A stretch of DNA of 64,000 bases, taken from NCBI GenBank assembly GCA_013368445.1, contig JAACJO010000018.1:310001-374000 (forward strand). The letters are read 5' to 3'. The stretch's first letter is position 1, and each line of letters starts with the position of its first letter. A model generated the notes under the pieces. The model ran no database searches. It saw only the letters and a list, made by a program, of their open reading frames with translations, and was not told the origin of the DNA. The DNA is from Leucocoprinus leucothites (Eukaryota > Basidiomycota > Agaricomycetes > Agaricales > Agaricaceae). The position numbers and the translations under genes are program-made. Shown piece after piece: positions 50,576 through 60,560 of the stretch.

Positions 50576-52801
50576 ATGTCTCTGCGCGTCCGTGACTTTT
50601 TCGTCCAGCTCAGTCACGACTTCCTTGATTCATATCGTTGGGCTGCAGATCCTGATGGCTCTGCTCCTCAATATTGTGCATCTGCTCCTCAACGACCTCC
50701 TGCGCCTTTGCCCACTCAAGATATCTCTCCGTTTCCTCAACTATCTACCACTGTGTCTCCCACCCTCCCACTGGTGCCTCCTGCTTCTACGACTCCTACT
50801 CCTGCACCGCCCGATGTTGAGCCCACTAGCCCGGCGCCTATTCTCTCGCCTTCCCCTTTCCCAGCTCCTGGTTCTCCTCCTAACTCATCTCCAGCCGTCC
50901 TGTTACCTACCTCTCCCTCTGCAACACTCCCACAGCATTTTCGTGCACATGGAATGTTCCCCAATGCGCATGATTTTGTCTTCAATTACCCTCAATTTAA
51001 TGGATTCTCCTCTGGTTCTGGTAAGCTTCACGGTCCCCTTGAGCTCACACACCGATCTAATAGGGTGAATAGGCCTCGAACGACTCCTTAAGTACTCGAT
51101 GCCGGGCGCATTCCACGATTCTGGCGTTCGATACCCACCGCCAAAATGCCACCTTGGCACTCGAAACGACTACATCGACCTCATTACCAACTGGGCGCTG
51201 GGAACGTCGGATCGCAAGGAACCCATCCTCTGGATGCACGGTCCCTTTGGCGTTGGCAAGTCGGCTGTCGCACAGAGCTGCGCTGAGGCCCTGGAGCCGT
51301 TGAACAAGCTCGCTGCTACGCTCTTCTTCTCCCGTTCCGACTCAGATCGCGACGATCCTCAACGCGTCTTTACGTCCATCGCGTATCAAATTGCTACTAT
51401 ATGTCCCTCATTCGGGGAAATTGTCAGCAGGCGCATGATCGAACATCCCGCTCTCACAACAAAGTCGCTATCAAAGCAGTTTGAGGAACTGCTTGTTCAA
51501 CCTCTTAGTCAGGTTGACGTTGCGAGAAGTGCTCTTGCAGAATGCATTGTAATCATTGATGGATTGGACGAGTGCCGTGGAACAGAAGGGCAGTGTGAGA
51601 TTATTAAGATCATTGCAGCTTCCGCTCACAAATGTACAACGCCCTTCCGCTGGTTCATTACCAGCCGCCCTGAAGACCCTATCATCCGCACCATGAATTC
51701 TGCCACCGTATCCCCTGTTCGTTCTCGTATCGAACTTCCCGTGTCTCGTGCAATTGATCATGAGATCCTAGTCTACCTGACCGAGGAGTTCAAGGTGATC
51801 CGCGAAGACCATGGCCTTCCTGAGTCGTGGCCATCAGAGGTAGCCGTTGCCCTTCTTGTTGAACGTGGCGCAGGGCTTTGGATCTGTGTGTCGACCATTG
51901 TTCGCTTCATCAAAGATGAAAACTCCCTTGGCCCCAAAGACCAAATGTGTATTGTGCTTGAGTTTGCAAAGGAAGTCTCTGCCCAGGTTGGACCAGACAA
52001 CCCTTTGGCGGAGATGGACTTTTTCTATACCCTGATTGTGCAACGAGTCCCACTAAAGATCAGGACAACAGTCCGGAAAATCCTCTTGGTCTGTTCTACA
52101 TGGACTAATTTTCCACATCCTGTTGCCTCTGCCCTCTACCTTTCTGCAGAGCAGCTCCGTCATGCCTGTGCATCCATCCAGTCAGTCATGGAGCTCCAAA
52201 GTTCTGATCCCACAATCAAGCTCATGAAATTCTACCATGTGTCATTCCTTGATTTCATGAAAGATCCCCAGTGGTCCAAGGACCTATGTATTCATGGTGA
52301 CTTCTTGATTAAGTGTCAACAGGAACTTTTAGTGTGGCTGCATAAAGTCTGTTCTCAGAGTACAGGTACTGTGTTTTCTGAACCTGTATAGTGTTTCTTG
52401 CTCTAACAAGATACTTTGTCACTTGCAGATTCTGAGGGCATTTTGTTACCCTCAGATACTGTTCTCCTAGAAGGTGCATCAGGTGCTGATCACTATAACC
52501 ATGTTTTGAGTTGGTTTTGGAGGCTTTGTGCAACACCTGAGCATCCATTTGACTTCCAGACTGCTATGTCACTTGCAGAGCTTCCATTTAAGAAAATGCT
52601 CAGGTTGCTGGATGACTATAGTGGGTGGGGGGCCTTTTGTGCTTTGGTAAGAGACAATGTAAGTTTCCAATACTATTTGTTTCCTTGGATTATCACTTAT
52701 TATGTTACTGGTGTTTGCAGCTCCCAGCTGAACTTTGTAATAAGATCATTCAAAAGGACAAGTGTCCAATGCCAGGGTGTACAAATACTAAGGATGTCTG
52801 A
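50576..52801 (+). CDS. NACHT-domain STAND NTPase (NLR-like), copy 2
   Basis: P-loop NTPase of the fungal NLR-like class. Four exons (50576-51020, 51073-52365, 52429-52658, 52721-52801) close to 682 residues. The N-terminus MSLRVRDFFVQLSHDFLDSY is a short amphipathic segment. A Pro/Ser/Thr-rich linker of about 90 residues follows, then the motif MFPNAHDFVFNYPQFNGFSS. The stretch GLERLLKYSMPGAFHDSGVR and PPPKCHLGTR precede the NTPase. Walker A GPFGVGKS lies at about 205-212, Walker B IIDGLDECRG at about 310-319, and the sensor-like FITSRPED follows. The end of the domain has FYHVSFLDFMKDP. No C-terminal repeats are seen. The model ends at TGA 52799-52801, but in-frame sequence after it still looks protein-like (ILGYGENETVPTYWDRG), so the stop may be secondary. 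Exons 3 and 4 lie in DNA lacking CpG. A shorter gene model starting at MPGAFHDS (51099) would lose the conserved linker. Confidence 0.82.
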
Positions 52802-53865
52802 ATTTTGGGATATGGAGAGAATGAAACAGTTCCTACATATTGGGATAGGGGTAATGGCTTTGAGCTGAAGAACAATCAGGATGTTAGTAAATACTTTCTT
52901 TGTTATTTTATCTATATGTTCTGACTGTTTTATCTCAGCCACATATTGGCAAGTGTATCTGTGGAGCTCAAATAGAAACAATTGTAATAAGAGGCAGAAA
53001 ACTGATGTCAAGGATATTGATTAGTGGGTATAATATTCTTACTTGAGTTGCTTCCCCTTCTCCCAAGTCACCTTAATCATAGCCAACCTGTTTGTTGAAT
53101 ATGTGACATATGTGATATTGATAAGAAAGTAGAGCAGCAAGGAACACCAATAGCAAGGTTTTTTAGACAGGGTTAGTGAGGAATGACACAGATGTTGTGT
53201 AAGATGGTCATTGTGAGGAGAAGGGGGATGTTTTCACATCAGCAACTGGGTCTGTCAAAGTTGCTGGGAAATAATAAGAAGGCCTATTTGTTCTCTCTTT
53301 GGGCACTTATTTAGTTGAATAGCTTTGAGATAGAAATTTGTTGGCTGTCATGAGCTAATATTCAAGAATAGCTCATAATTTGGACTTACATATCACTTGG
53401 ATTTTATCTATAATTATATGAAGAAATTGTTCCTGTGCCTTTGCTCTCTTGTCATGGTCCTCAGGTAAAGGAGCAGTGAGATCATCTTTCATGTCTTGAT
53501 AGATACCCTCAACTTTACAAGACAGTAAGCCAGTTACATAGTCTATTGTGATGTCCTTCTCCTCAATAGCCTTCTATATGTCAAGATATATTTGGTAGGC
53601 ATGTTTGATGGCTTTCTTAACTGACTTCTTTAGGTCAGTTACAGCAGTTGTGGCATCTGAGGATAGTTTTGTAGTCTCATTGAGAATCCCCTATGTGACC
53701 TATGGTCCTAGCTTCTGGGCATCCTTCCAGAAATGTTCTAGGGCATTTTGGGAGGTAAAGCCTTTGAAGACAGAACCTATACTGAGAGTAAGATTAAACA
53801 AGAATGGCAGTTTAGAGGCTTTTTTCACTCACCAGCAAAACTGGACACAGCAGCACCTATGTCAT
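52160..53865. other. CpG-free tract of about 1.7 kb
   Basis: Scanning line by line, I find a CG dinucleotide at 52158-52159 and the next one at 53866-53867, with none between. Neighbouring sequence on both sides has normal, frequent CpG. The tract covers the 3' end of NACHT gene 2, the following spacer, and relic B. Where relic B aligns with the intact copy, CG is replaced by TG or CA (ctctcgccacgatcc becomes ctcttgtcatggtcc). This is the expected footprint of cytosine methylation followed by deamination, or of an RIP-like process acting at CpG. Confidence 0.9.
52802..53389. other. Spacer between convergent NACHT gene 2 and relic B
   Basis: A/T-rich, CpG-free sequence with no intact gene. 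The first 100 nt may be a former coding end of the NACHT gene. Nothing else is recognised. Confidence 0.5.
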
Positions 53866-53947
53866 CGAGTTTTACAGGTATAAAGGCTAGGGCAGATGTT
53901 ACGAGGCCAAGGATTGAGAGTAAAAGTAGCATGAACAGAATCTTCAT
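53390..53947 (-). pseudogene. Relic B of the Ifi-6-16-like gene family
   Basis: Starts with an intact ATG and signal peptide (MKILFMLLLLSILGLVTSAL), and the first exon-intron junction is preserved. Exon 2 aligns with the intact copy (SQNALEHFWKDAQKLGP; VEGIYQDMKDDL) but contains at least three in-frame stops where the intact gene has Gln codons (CAA or CAG changed to TAG). Similarity ends at about 53390, so the membrane-spanning C-terminal half is missing. It lies wholly or almost wholly in the CpG-free tract. The decay pattern is dominated by C-to-T and G-to-A changes. Confidence 0.82.
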
Positions 53948-54565
53948 TATCTTGAGAAAGTCACCAGGCAGTATGACTCGTTTCTTGCAAAATTATTTAG
54001 AGCAAGTAGGGGGGCAATTGAGAAAACACTTGCTGTTCAAGTAGCATGTTTTTGCCATCAGGTAATTGATGTGTGCTGTGTCATGTGAAACTCGTGACGA
54101 GGTCATATAGACACCTGCTGTGCCCTGTGACCAATTTGCTTGATACTTAAGTTAGTTGGACAGACTGGGAAGAGGGCATGCAAGCGTACATGCCAGATGA
54201 TGCTCAAACTGCATTCAGCTCATCCCGGCCCAATGCTCGTCCAACAATCAATCCAAAATTATACTCTACCAGATAGGATGATCAAACTCAAAATCATACA
54301 AGATTGAGGGACATTCCTTGTGGGCTGAACTGGTGCACCTGGTCTACTAGTACTTATGCATGATCTTTCCTTGATTCAGTGTCCGTGGGTCAAAAAACTC
54401 GGTTGGGTATCTTTGAAGCGCAGGAACACACAAAACAGAAGGTTTACATGGAAATTAAGTACAACTGGTGGGAAATGGCCGCAAAAGGACTACTTATAAT
54501 GCTTCTCTATCCCCAACCACTTGACCAGCGAGGCGCGCAATTCCAGCACTGATGAGTTCCCGTAA
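53948..54565. other. Spacer between relic B and intact Ifi-6-16-like gene
   Basis: The first part (to about 54.13 kb) resembles the 5' flank of the intact copy (catgtgaaactcgtgacgaggtcata against catgtgaagctcgtgacgagatcata at about 55.71 kb). The second part (about 54.23-54.56 kb) resembles the 3' flank of relic A. There is no gene. Confidence 0.55.
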
Positions 54566-56130
54566 TCAGCCCCCCCAAGCAAAACCAGGCTTCATTGCGA
54601 GTCTTTGAAGCCTTGCGAACCAAGTTCCGGCAGGAATGGCTTCACGAAAGAACGTGCGCTGAGCCTGGGCTGCGAGTGTTCCTGTGAGACTATGAGCACA
54701 AGCCAACAATGTTTGAGAGTCCAAATATTTTCACCTTTGACTGGACCCTTGGGTCCAAAGCCAAATAGATTCAGGATGGGCCGGAGGATTCTTATTTCTG
54801 GGAGGAGGAGCATTGAAACTGCAAATATGAGAGCTTCCAGGACCATTGGATGTTTGTCCGCGAGGTTACCTGCTTGCAATCGTCAAGGACTTCTTTAAGG
54901 AGGCGAAGATTCGATAACTGACCGATGATGAGTATAATATGTATGAAGTTAGGTGTGAATGCCATAAGATGAGCTTCTGCTTGTTCACGGGGGACGCCCA
55001 CTTGAGTCAGCACACGAACGTAGGCCACCTGAATTTTATCCATTATTTTTTGAAGAGTTTGTTCTCGAGCCTTTGCTCTCTCGCCACGATCCTCAGGCAA
55101 GGGATCGTTGATATCATCTTTAAGGTCTTGGTAGATACCTTCAACTTCACGGGATAGTAAATCGGTTACGTTGTCCATCGTGATGTCCTTCCTCTCTATG
55201 GCCTGCTGTATGTCGAGATGGATTTGATGAGCGCGTTTGACGACTTCCTCGACCGAGTTCTTCAGATCGGCGATGGCGATTGCCGCCTCTGAGGACAGTT
55301 TTGCGGCCTCGTCGAAAACACCCTGTGCGATTTGTGGTCCTCGCTCCTGGGCATCCTTCCAAAAACGTTCTAAGGCGTTTTGGGAGGTAACCTCGTCGAA
55401 GACAGAACCTATACCGAGAATAAGAATGGGAAATACGGCAGTTTAGAGGCTTTTCGCTCACCAGCAAAACCGGACACGGCAGCACCTATGTCATTGAGCT
55501 GCAAGGGTATAAAGGCGAGGGCGGATGCTACGAGGCTGAGGATTGAGAGCGAAAGTAGCGTGAATGGGATCCTCATTATCTTGAGAAAAGCGCCCGGTGG
55601 TATGACTTAGTTCTTGCAAAATTATTCAGAGTAGGAAGTGGGACGATTGAGAGAGCATTCAGTGGGCAAGCAACGCGTTTCAACCATCAGGAAATTGCCG
55701 CATATGTCATGTGAAGCTCGTGACGAGATCATACTATAGACGCCCGCCAAGCCCTAAGTAACTTGTTTGTACCTCTGAGTAGGAATCTATATTGTTGGTT
55801 TGGGGTGGGTCGTGGTATTGATTGTGTGTATACTCAGGATCGAAAAAAAAAGGTAGCGTGAGTGTGGTTTCAGTGCTATAGAGGGCGACTCGCCAACGTG
55901 AAAATCTCATCTACAGGAGTGGATAGATGAGAAATCATGCGTACTTCGTAGCATATTGCCGTCAGATCTTCGAGTGTCATGTTGGTATGCCATATGTACA
56001 TGTCGTCTCGATTTCGTAGCTAGTAGCTCATGAGGAGATAGTAGCCTTCAGGCACACGTGACAACGCAAATTGAACCCGCTATTTTGTGCTGTTACGGAG
56101 ACACGAGAAGGCTCGTTAAGCTTGACTTGC
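54230..56130. repeat. Segmental duplication unit 2 (matches about 48.18-49.79 kb)
   Basis: Partner of the first unit: the shared 3' flank, the gene and the shared 5' flank are in the same order and orientation. Together with relics B and D, this shows repeated local duplication of one element on both sides of NACHT gene 2. Confidence 0.7.
54566..55576 (-). CDS. Ifi-6-16 (ISG12)-like membrane protein, intact copy C
   Basis: Four exons on the minus strand (55462-55576, 54923-55408, 54735-54872, 54566-54681) close to 285 codons, giving 284 residues. The N-terminus MRIPFTLLSLSILSLVASAL is a signal peptide. Residues 25-170 are helical and charged, with amphipathic repeats (NALERFWKDAQERGPQIAQG; DLKNSVEEVVKRAHQIHLDI). 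The conserved VLTQVGVPREQAEAH leads to hydrophobic helices (FIHIILIIAG; MVLEALIFAVSMLLL). The C-terminus NLFGFGPKGPVKGTLAAQAQ and AGTWFARLQRLAM has the Gly-rich FGPxGPVxGxxAA...GxWFAxLQxxAM pattern of fungal Ifi-6-16/ISG12 proteins (PF06140 type). In animals this family sits in mitochondrial or ER membranes and promotes cell death; the role in fungi is unknown. The donor GTCAGT at the second intron is slightly unusual. All three sister copies nearby are broken. Confidence 0.72.
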
Positions 56131-56865
56131 GTGGTTCCATGTACATACATTCCGAATTGGGTATACTTTTGAATAAGCGAGTGGTAAAGTGGAACTCGAC
56201 ACCTTCGCTCCGGGATCAGATCAAACTACATCTGCGGGCCCCATAAGATTTTTAAAGACTATATGCACCTGAACCTAAACGGACGGTTGCGTGGCATCCG
56301 TTGACTTTTGTTCATGTTTCAAGCCACAGTTTTGTGAGAGCGGCTGCTCCTCGGCCATTTAATGATTGACGCGCTCCAAATTAGGATTGCTGATAAATTG
56401 CCGGACAACCAAATATGACCAAAACACATTGTCACATTCAGGGCCTGAAAATGAAACGCCGCAACGCGCTTTTTTTCGTTCATTACAGGGCCTTCATCGT
56501 TTAGGAGCCATGCTTCGGCTACGGATTTTACAGAGGTGTCCAACTTTTATGAGCTTACAGCCTGCGTTATTCTGAGGCTTTTCACCAGCCTAGCTTCGAG
56601 ATCTTGTTCCTGGTTAGTCTCCCGGGAAACTTCACCTTGGCCTCAAATGTGTTGAACCCTGTTTTCCTCATCCACCCTGTCCACCTACGTCAACCCTTGC
56701 CTCACCTGGTGACTGATGTATACAAATGGGGGCGAATAGCATCCCCTTTCGGTGATAACTCGTCCGCCTTTCTTCTTAAACCACCACAGTCCTTAGGCCC
56801 TCGGCACTCTGTTAAACAAAGTGCATCCTCTGCCAGTATCCCTTTTGGCCAATCATCCACCTGCA
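55577..56865. other. Spacer between Ifi-6-16-like gene and G-alpha gene
   Basis: A divergent pair of starts (copy C to the left, G-alpha to the right), so both promoters lie here. Part (to about 56.13 kb) belongs to the duplicated unit. No further gene is seen; frames up to 110 codons near 56.6-56.9 kb are likely the 5' UTR of the G-alpha gene. Confidence 0.5.
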
Positions 56866-59055
56866 ATGACTATACCTCGACGCGTTCCATCCTTTACATC
56901 AAGTTTCAAATGCGATTCCCTCTCCTCAGTCAATGACCCATCGGCTAGTGACAACTCTGGCCGAAACGGACACAAGGAGGATCCTGCCGTCGTGAATGCA
57001 AGGATCGAAGCTCAGTTGAAGCGTGATTCCGAAGCTTACAAGAAAGAAGAATCACGATTGTTCAAGATCCTACTCTTGGGTCAAGCTGCAAGTGGTACGT
57101 GCCCCCCGTTGTGCACCTTGTGTGGGATAAGCGGAAACTCACGTTTTTTGATACGGATCAGGAAAATCCACCACACTAAAGAGTTAGTGGCAGCTGACTG
57201 TCGTGTTTCTGTTACTGATGATCATGGAGTAGATTTCAGAATGCAGTTTACGAGAGAAGAATGGGAGCAAGAACGTCTAGGGTGGCGTGCTGTTATCCAA
57301 CTCAACGTTGTCCGGCAGGTCCTCAGTATTCTTCATATCTTAGAATCGGAACTTGGAGGATGCTCGGCTGTGCCCAACGAAGATGACCGTACTCGAGGTC
57401 TGGTGGACGATGCGGTGGAAACATGGATTTCGGAGTCCAAGTTGACGGGGCCTAATCCCTCTTTGGTGCCATCTATAACAGAGCCCAGGCCTCAATTCAC
57501 TGAACGGCATCGTAATTTCATTACGCGCCTCGGCCCCCGGCTCTCAGAGGTCGAACACGCACTAAAGAGCCGCCTTACGCCTCACATGAGCTATTACCCT
57601 ACCATGGCGGCACCTGTTGTCTCAGCAACTCCTTTTGAACCAGGCGAAGAGTTGGATGACGACATGTTAATTCGAAAAAAGGTGGTCGAGTACACTTTCA
57701 GGTCTTGGCGCGATGTACTGGATGCCGCACCCCAGCCACCCTCTTCAGCTTCCACGACAACACTCACCCCAACGAACGAGGACAGATCGAAATCAACTTC
57801 ACCTACGGCAGATGGCCTTGATATGCCTACTCAGGCTATTGCGAGCCTGAGAAAGGAGATTAAGGCTCTGTGGACTGATGCCGACGTCCGAGACGTCGTT
57901 AAACGGCGGCGACTGGAGATTCCAGATTCTATCGGCTTGTGAGCTTTTTTCCGATCATAACCCAAGCTCGTTATCTCAATAAGCCAATAGCGATTCTGAT
58001 GCGGAATCAGCTTTCCTGGACGAAATTGACAGGATCGCTCGGATTGACTATGAAGTCAATGACCAAGACATTGTCTGCGCTCGTTTAAAGACAGTGGGCA
58101 TTCAAGAGTATACGTTCAATTTTGATAGCGGTTCGTGTTTTTTTTCTTCCCCTAAGCCGCAATTACGGAACTCTGACTCGAAACCTTCGTTGTTGCTCAC
58201 ATTCAGGAGCACCATCCATTACCGGTAGCAGGAAATGGTCATGGCGGGTATACGATGTGGGAGGTTGTCGGACCATGGTGAGTCGGTTAATCTGACTGTT
58301 CCACATATCAGCTCAATTAACTGTCCCTAGCGGAAAGCGTGGCTACCCTACTTTGATAATATTCAACTCATCATCTTCCGTAAGTAATGAATTTGCGGAA
58401 TTCCCATAGCCAAGCCATCGCACGCGCAGCAAAGCTACCGAGCCCCATCGATCCCTCCACTGTTTCGTTTTACTCTCCCGTTTTGAGAGAGTGGTGTGAG
58501 CTGACCGGCAATCTATTTTTTTATTTTTATTTTTTACAGTTGCCCCTGTTTCAGTCTTCGACGAGCATCTCGAAGAAGATCCCCGAGTGAATCGGCTTGA
58601 AGATTCAATCGTTTTGTGGTCTTCCATCTGCGAAACTTCATTGCTTGCTCGTGCTCAGATTGTTTTGTTCTTGAACAAATGCGATTTGTTGCAGAGGAAG
58701 CTTTCGAGAGGCGTTCGGGTATCCAAGTACTTGTCAAGTTACGGGAAAAGGCCGAATGATCTAAAACATGTTCTTCGATGTACGCCATCACTCCCGATGT
58801 TTTGTTGATACCTAACAACTGACCTGTTCCTGTAAAGATGTAAAAGAAAAATTCAAGACTATACATCAGGAGAAGAGCCCCATGCGGCGTCCGTTCACGG
58901 CCTTTCCAACTACTGTCACGGATACTTCGTCCACTGCGCTAACTTTAAAAACTGGTGAGTAATTGTGTGGAATTACCTGTTGGGATCTGACCTTTGTTTG
59001 AAAAGTTCGTGATAACATCATCCGACAACACCTGTCTTCTACCAACTTCATGTGA
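56866..59055 (+). CDS. Atypical heterotrimeric G-protein alpha subunit
   Basis: Membrane-associated GTP switch, probably of the expanded basidiomycete G-alpha group. Nine exons (56866-57094, 57162-57182, 57233-57938, 57991-58130, 58207-58277, 58331-58379, 58540-58779, 58838-58954, 59006-59055) close to 540 residues against about 350 for canonical subunits. The P-loop GQAASGKST lies at 72-80 and continues TLKNFRMQF. WRAVIQLNVVRQVL begins the helical domain, which carries an insert of about 150 residues. The switch I Arg is present (ARLKTVGI, R350). Switch II reads DVGGCRTMRKAW: the catalytic Gln is Cys386. IIFLAPVSVFDEHLEEDPRV is canonical, as are NKCD (451-454) and the G5 motif TTVTDT (about 510-515). 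The C-terminus is VRDNIIRQHLSSTNFM. There is no N-terminal MGxxxS, so no myristoylation is predicted. Exon 2 is only 21 nt. Confidence 0.9.
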
Positions 59056-59431
59056 CCCTCTGGGCTTCGATGCCTCTGTATTTTTGGTGCCCTGGTTCCA
59101 ATGTCAAGTGCATTTTTAGGTTGATATGTTCCAGTTGGCTAATGGTCAGCTGTATAATCCCCCTCCCCTCCTCATGTAATCTTATTTAAGATTGTGGACT
59201 TATAGCGTACCTAATCTGTACCTCAACTTCAATAATTTGTTTAGTAAAGTAAGCGGCTATTGTCGCGCGAAGGTTCTAGTGTTCTTTCTCGGGAAGTGAA
59301 TAAATATGTATTAGACAAAGTTTAATAATTACGTACGGATGAACGGCCGCCAGTGGGCGGCCGGCGGGCTAGCATTCAAACTCATCAGTGGCCTAATCTC
59401 CCTTCGCTCACACTGAACTCCTCCCTCCACG
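59056..59431. other. Intergenic spacer
   Basis: 3' UTR of the G-alpha gene and promoter of the chorismate-mutase-like gene. No gene is seen. A short GC palindrome-like segment (cggccgccagtgggcggccg) is noted at 59345-59364. Confidence 0.5.
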
Positions 59432-60560
59432 ATGCGTACGGACAAGTTCCTCTCTATTCTCGTTTCTAGCCTCGCATTATTGCCTTCAAGCAGATGTTCC
59501 CAAACGTTTAGCCGTGACAGTGATGGCACTGTCAGCTCATGCTTCGGAGGCAGCACTGGGTGTTCTGGGAGCTCCACTCTGACGACGCATCAATCCGAGC
59601 AACGTGGCTTAGCGTTCACACAGGGGGAGACGGGTGGTAAGATCCAGAGCTTGGGGAAACGCTATGAATATGCGCAAGCCTGTTACGGGGAACCGCTGCC
59701 TGATATTCCGGGTTCAAAGGAGAGGCGAACGACTCCATGGGGTAGTCGTGAGATGGTAAACGTAGAAGGAGGAGAAAGCTGTTGTACTAGTTTGGAGGAG
59801 GTACGACGAGGTATTGATGCTGTTGATAAACAGCTTTTGGAATTGCTTGCAAAACGGTGCGTACAAAGCGTAGTGTTCCTTGAATTGCAATATAAATAGC
59901 TTTTCGAAGCTTGTCATTGCTCTCCGAGTCCTGGGGCTATCGAGCATTCTTATTTTATCGACGGACGCGCCCTGTCCGATTGTTGGCATGCCTTTATCAT
60001 ACTAATACCCCCGATGAGCTGTCGGAGGGAACGTGAATTACTGATGCTGTTACTATGTTTCATCTGATATAGAGCCGCTTATGTGCGGGAAGCTACTCGC
60101 TTTAAATCCACTCGCGAGACGGTAGATGTACCGTCGAGAGATCGACAGGTGATAGAACAAGCGGTGGAGAAAGCGCCGCAATATCACCTTCCTCGGATAA
60201 TCGCCAGAACGGTGTACGGTGCGATTATCAATGCCAGCGTTAATTTCGAGCTTTGCGTGGTATGTGTGGTCACTTTTCATGACATTTCATTTGTCACTGT
60301 ACATGGATAGATGAAACTGACTCGATCATCATCGTCTTTTTTATGTTCCCCTCTGATGTATGATGATGCCGCCACTGCCTTGCTTCATATCTGTCGGCAA
60401 ACTTCTTGACTCTAAACCCAATACGCGTACGCGTGGTGCCCCCTCTCCAAAATTCTCCCTCACTCGTCCCCCTCGTCCGTCCCTATATCTGTGACCAACT
60501 TGCTCTCTCATGTGGATACGCCGCAGTTTGACTCTTACGAAAGTTCGACGCAACCGTAAC
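59432..60560 (+). CDS. Secreted chorismate-mutase-like protein (AroQ fold)
   Basis: Predicted to convert chorismate to prephenate, or to act on isochorismate, outside the cytosol. Three exons (59432-59856, 60073-60259, 60528-60560) close to 214 residues. The N-terminus MRTDKFLSILVSSLALLPSS is a signal peptide. Residues 22-118 are Cys/Ser/Gly-rich (SSCFGGSTGCSGSS; CYGEP; ESCC). The C-terminal AroQ helix bundle spans about 120-205: LEEVRRGIDAVDKQLLELLA, then KRAAYVREATRFK, VPSRDRQVIEQA and IIARTVYGAIINASVNFELC. The Arg of the first helix, the Arg after LLA, and the RFK Lys match active-site residues of E. coli chorismate mutase and Pseudomonas PchB; the segment after RFK is more PchB-like. Introns 2 (216 nt) and 3 (268 nt) are unusually long for this window, so a missed small exon is possible. 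Confidence 0.78.

Noticed and set aside
47319..56865. Transposable element as the source of the repeated units
   Set aside because: The repeated sequence is a multi-exon gene with its flanks; I found no transposase, reverse transcriptase, LTR or terminal inverted repeats.
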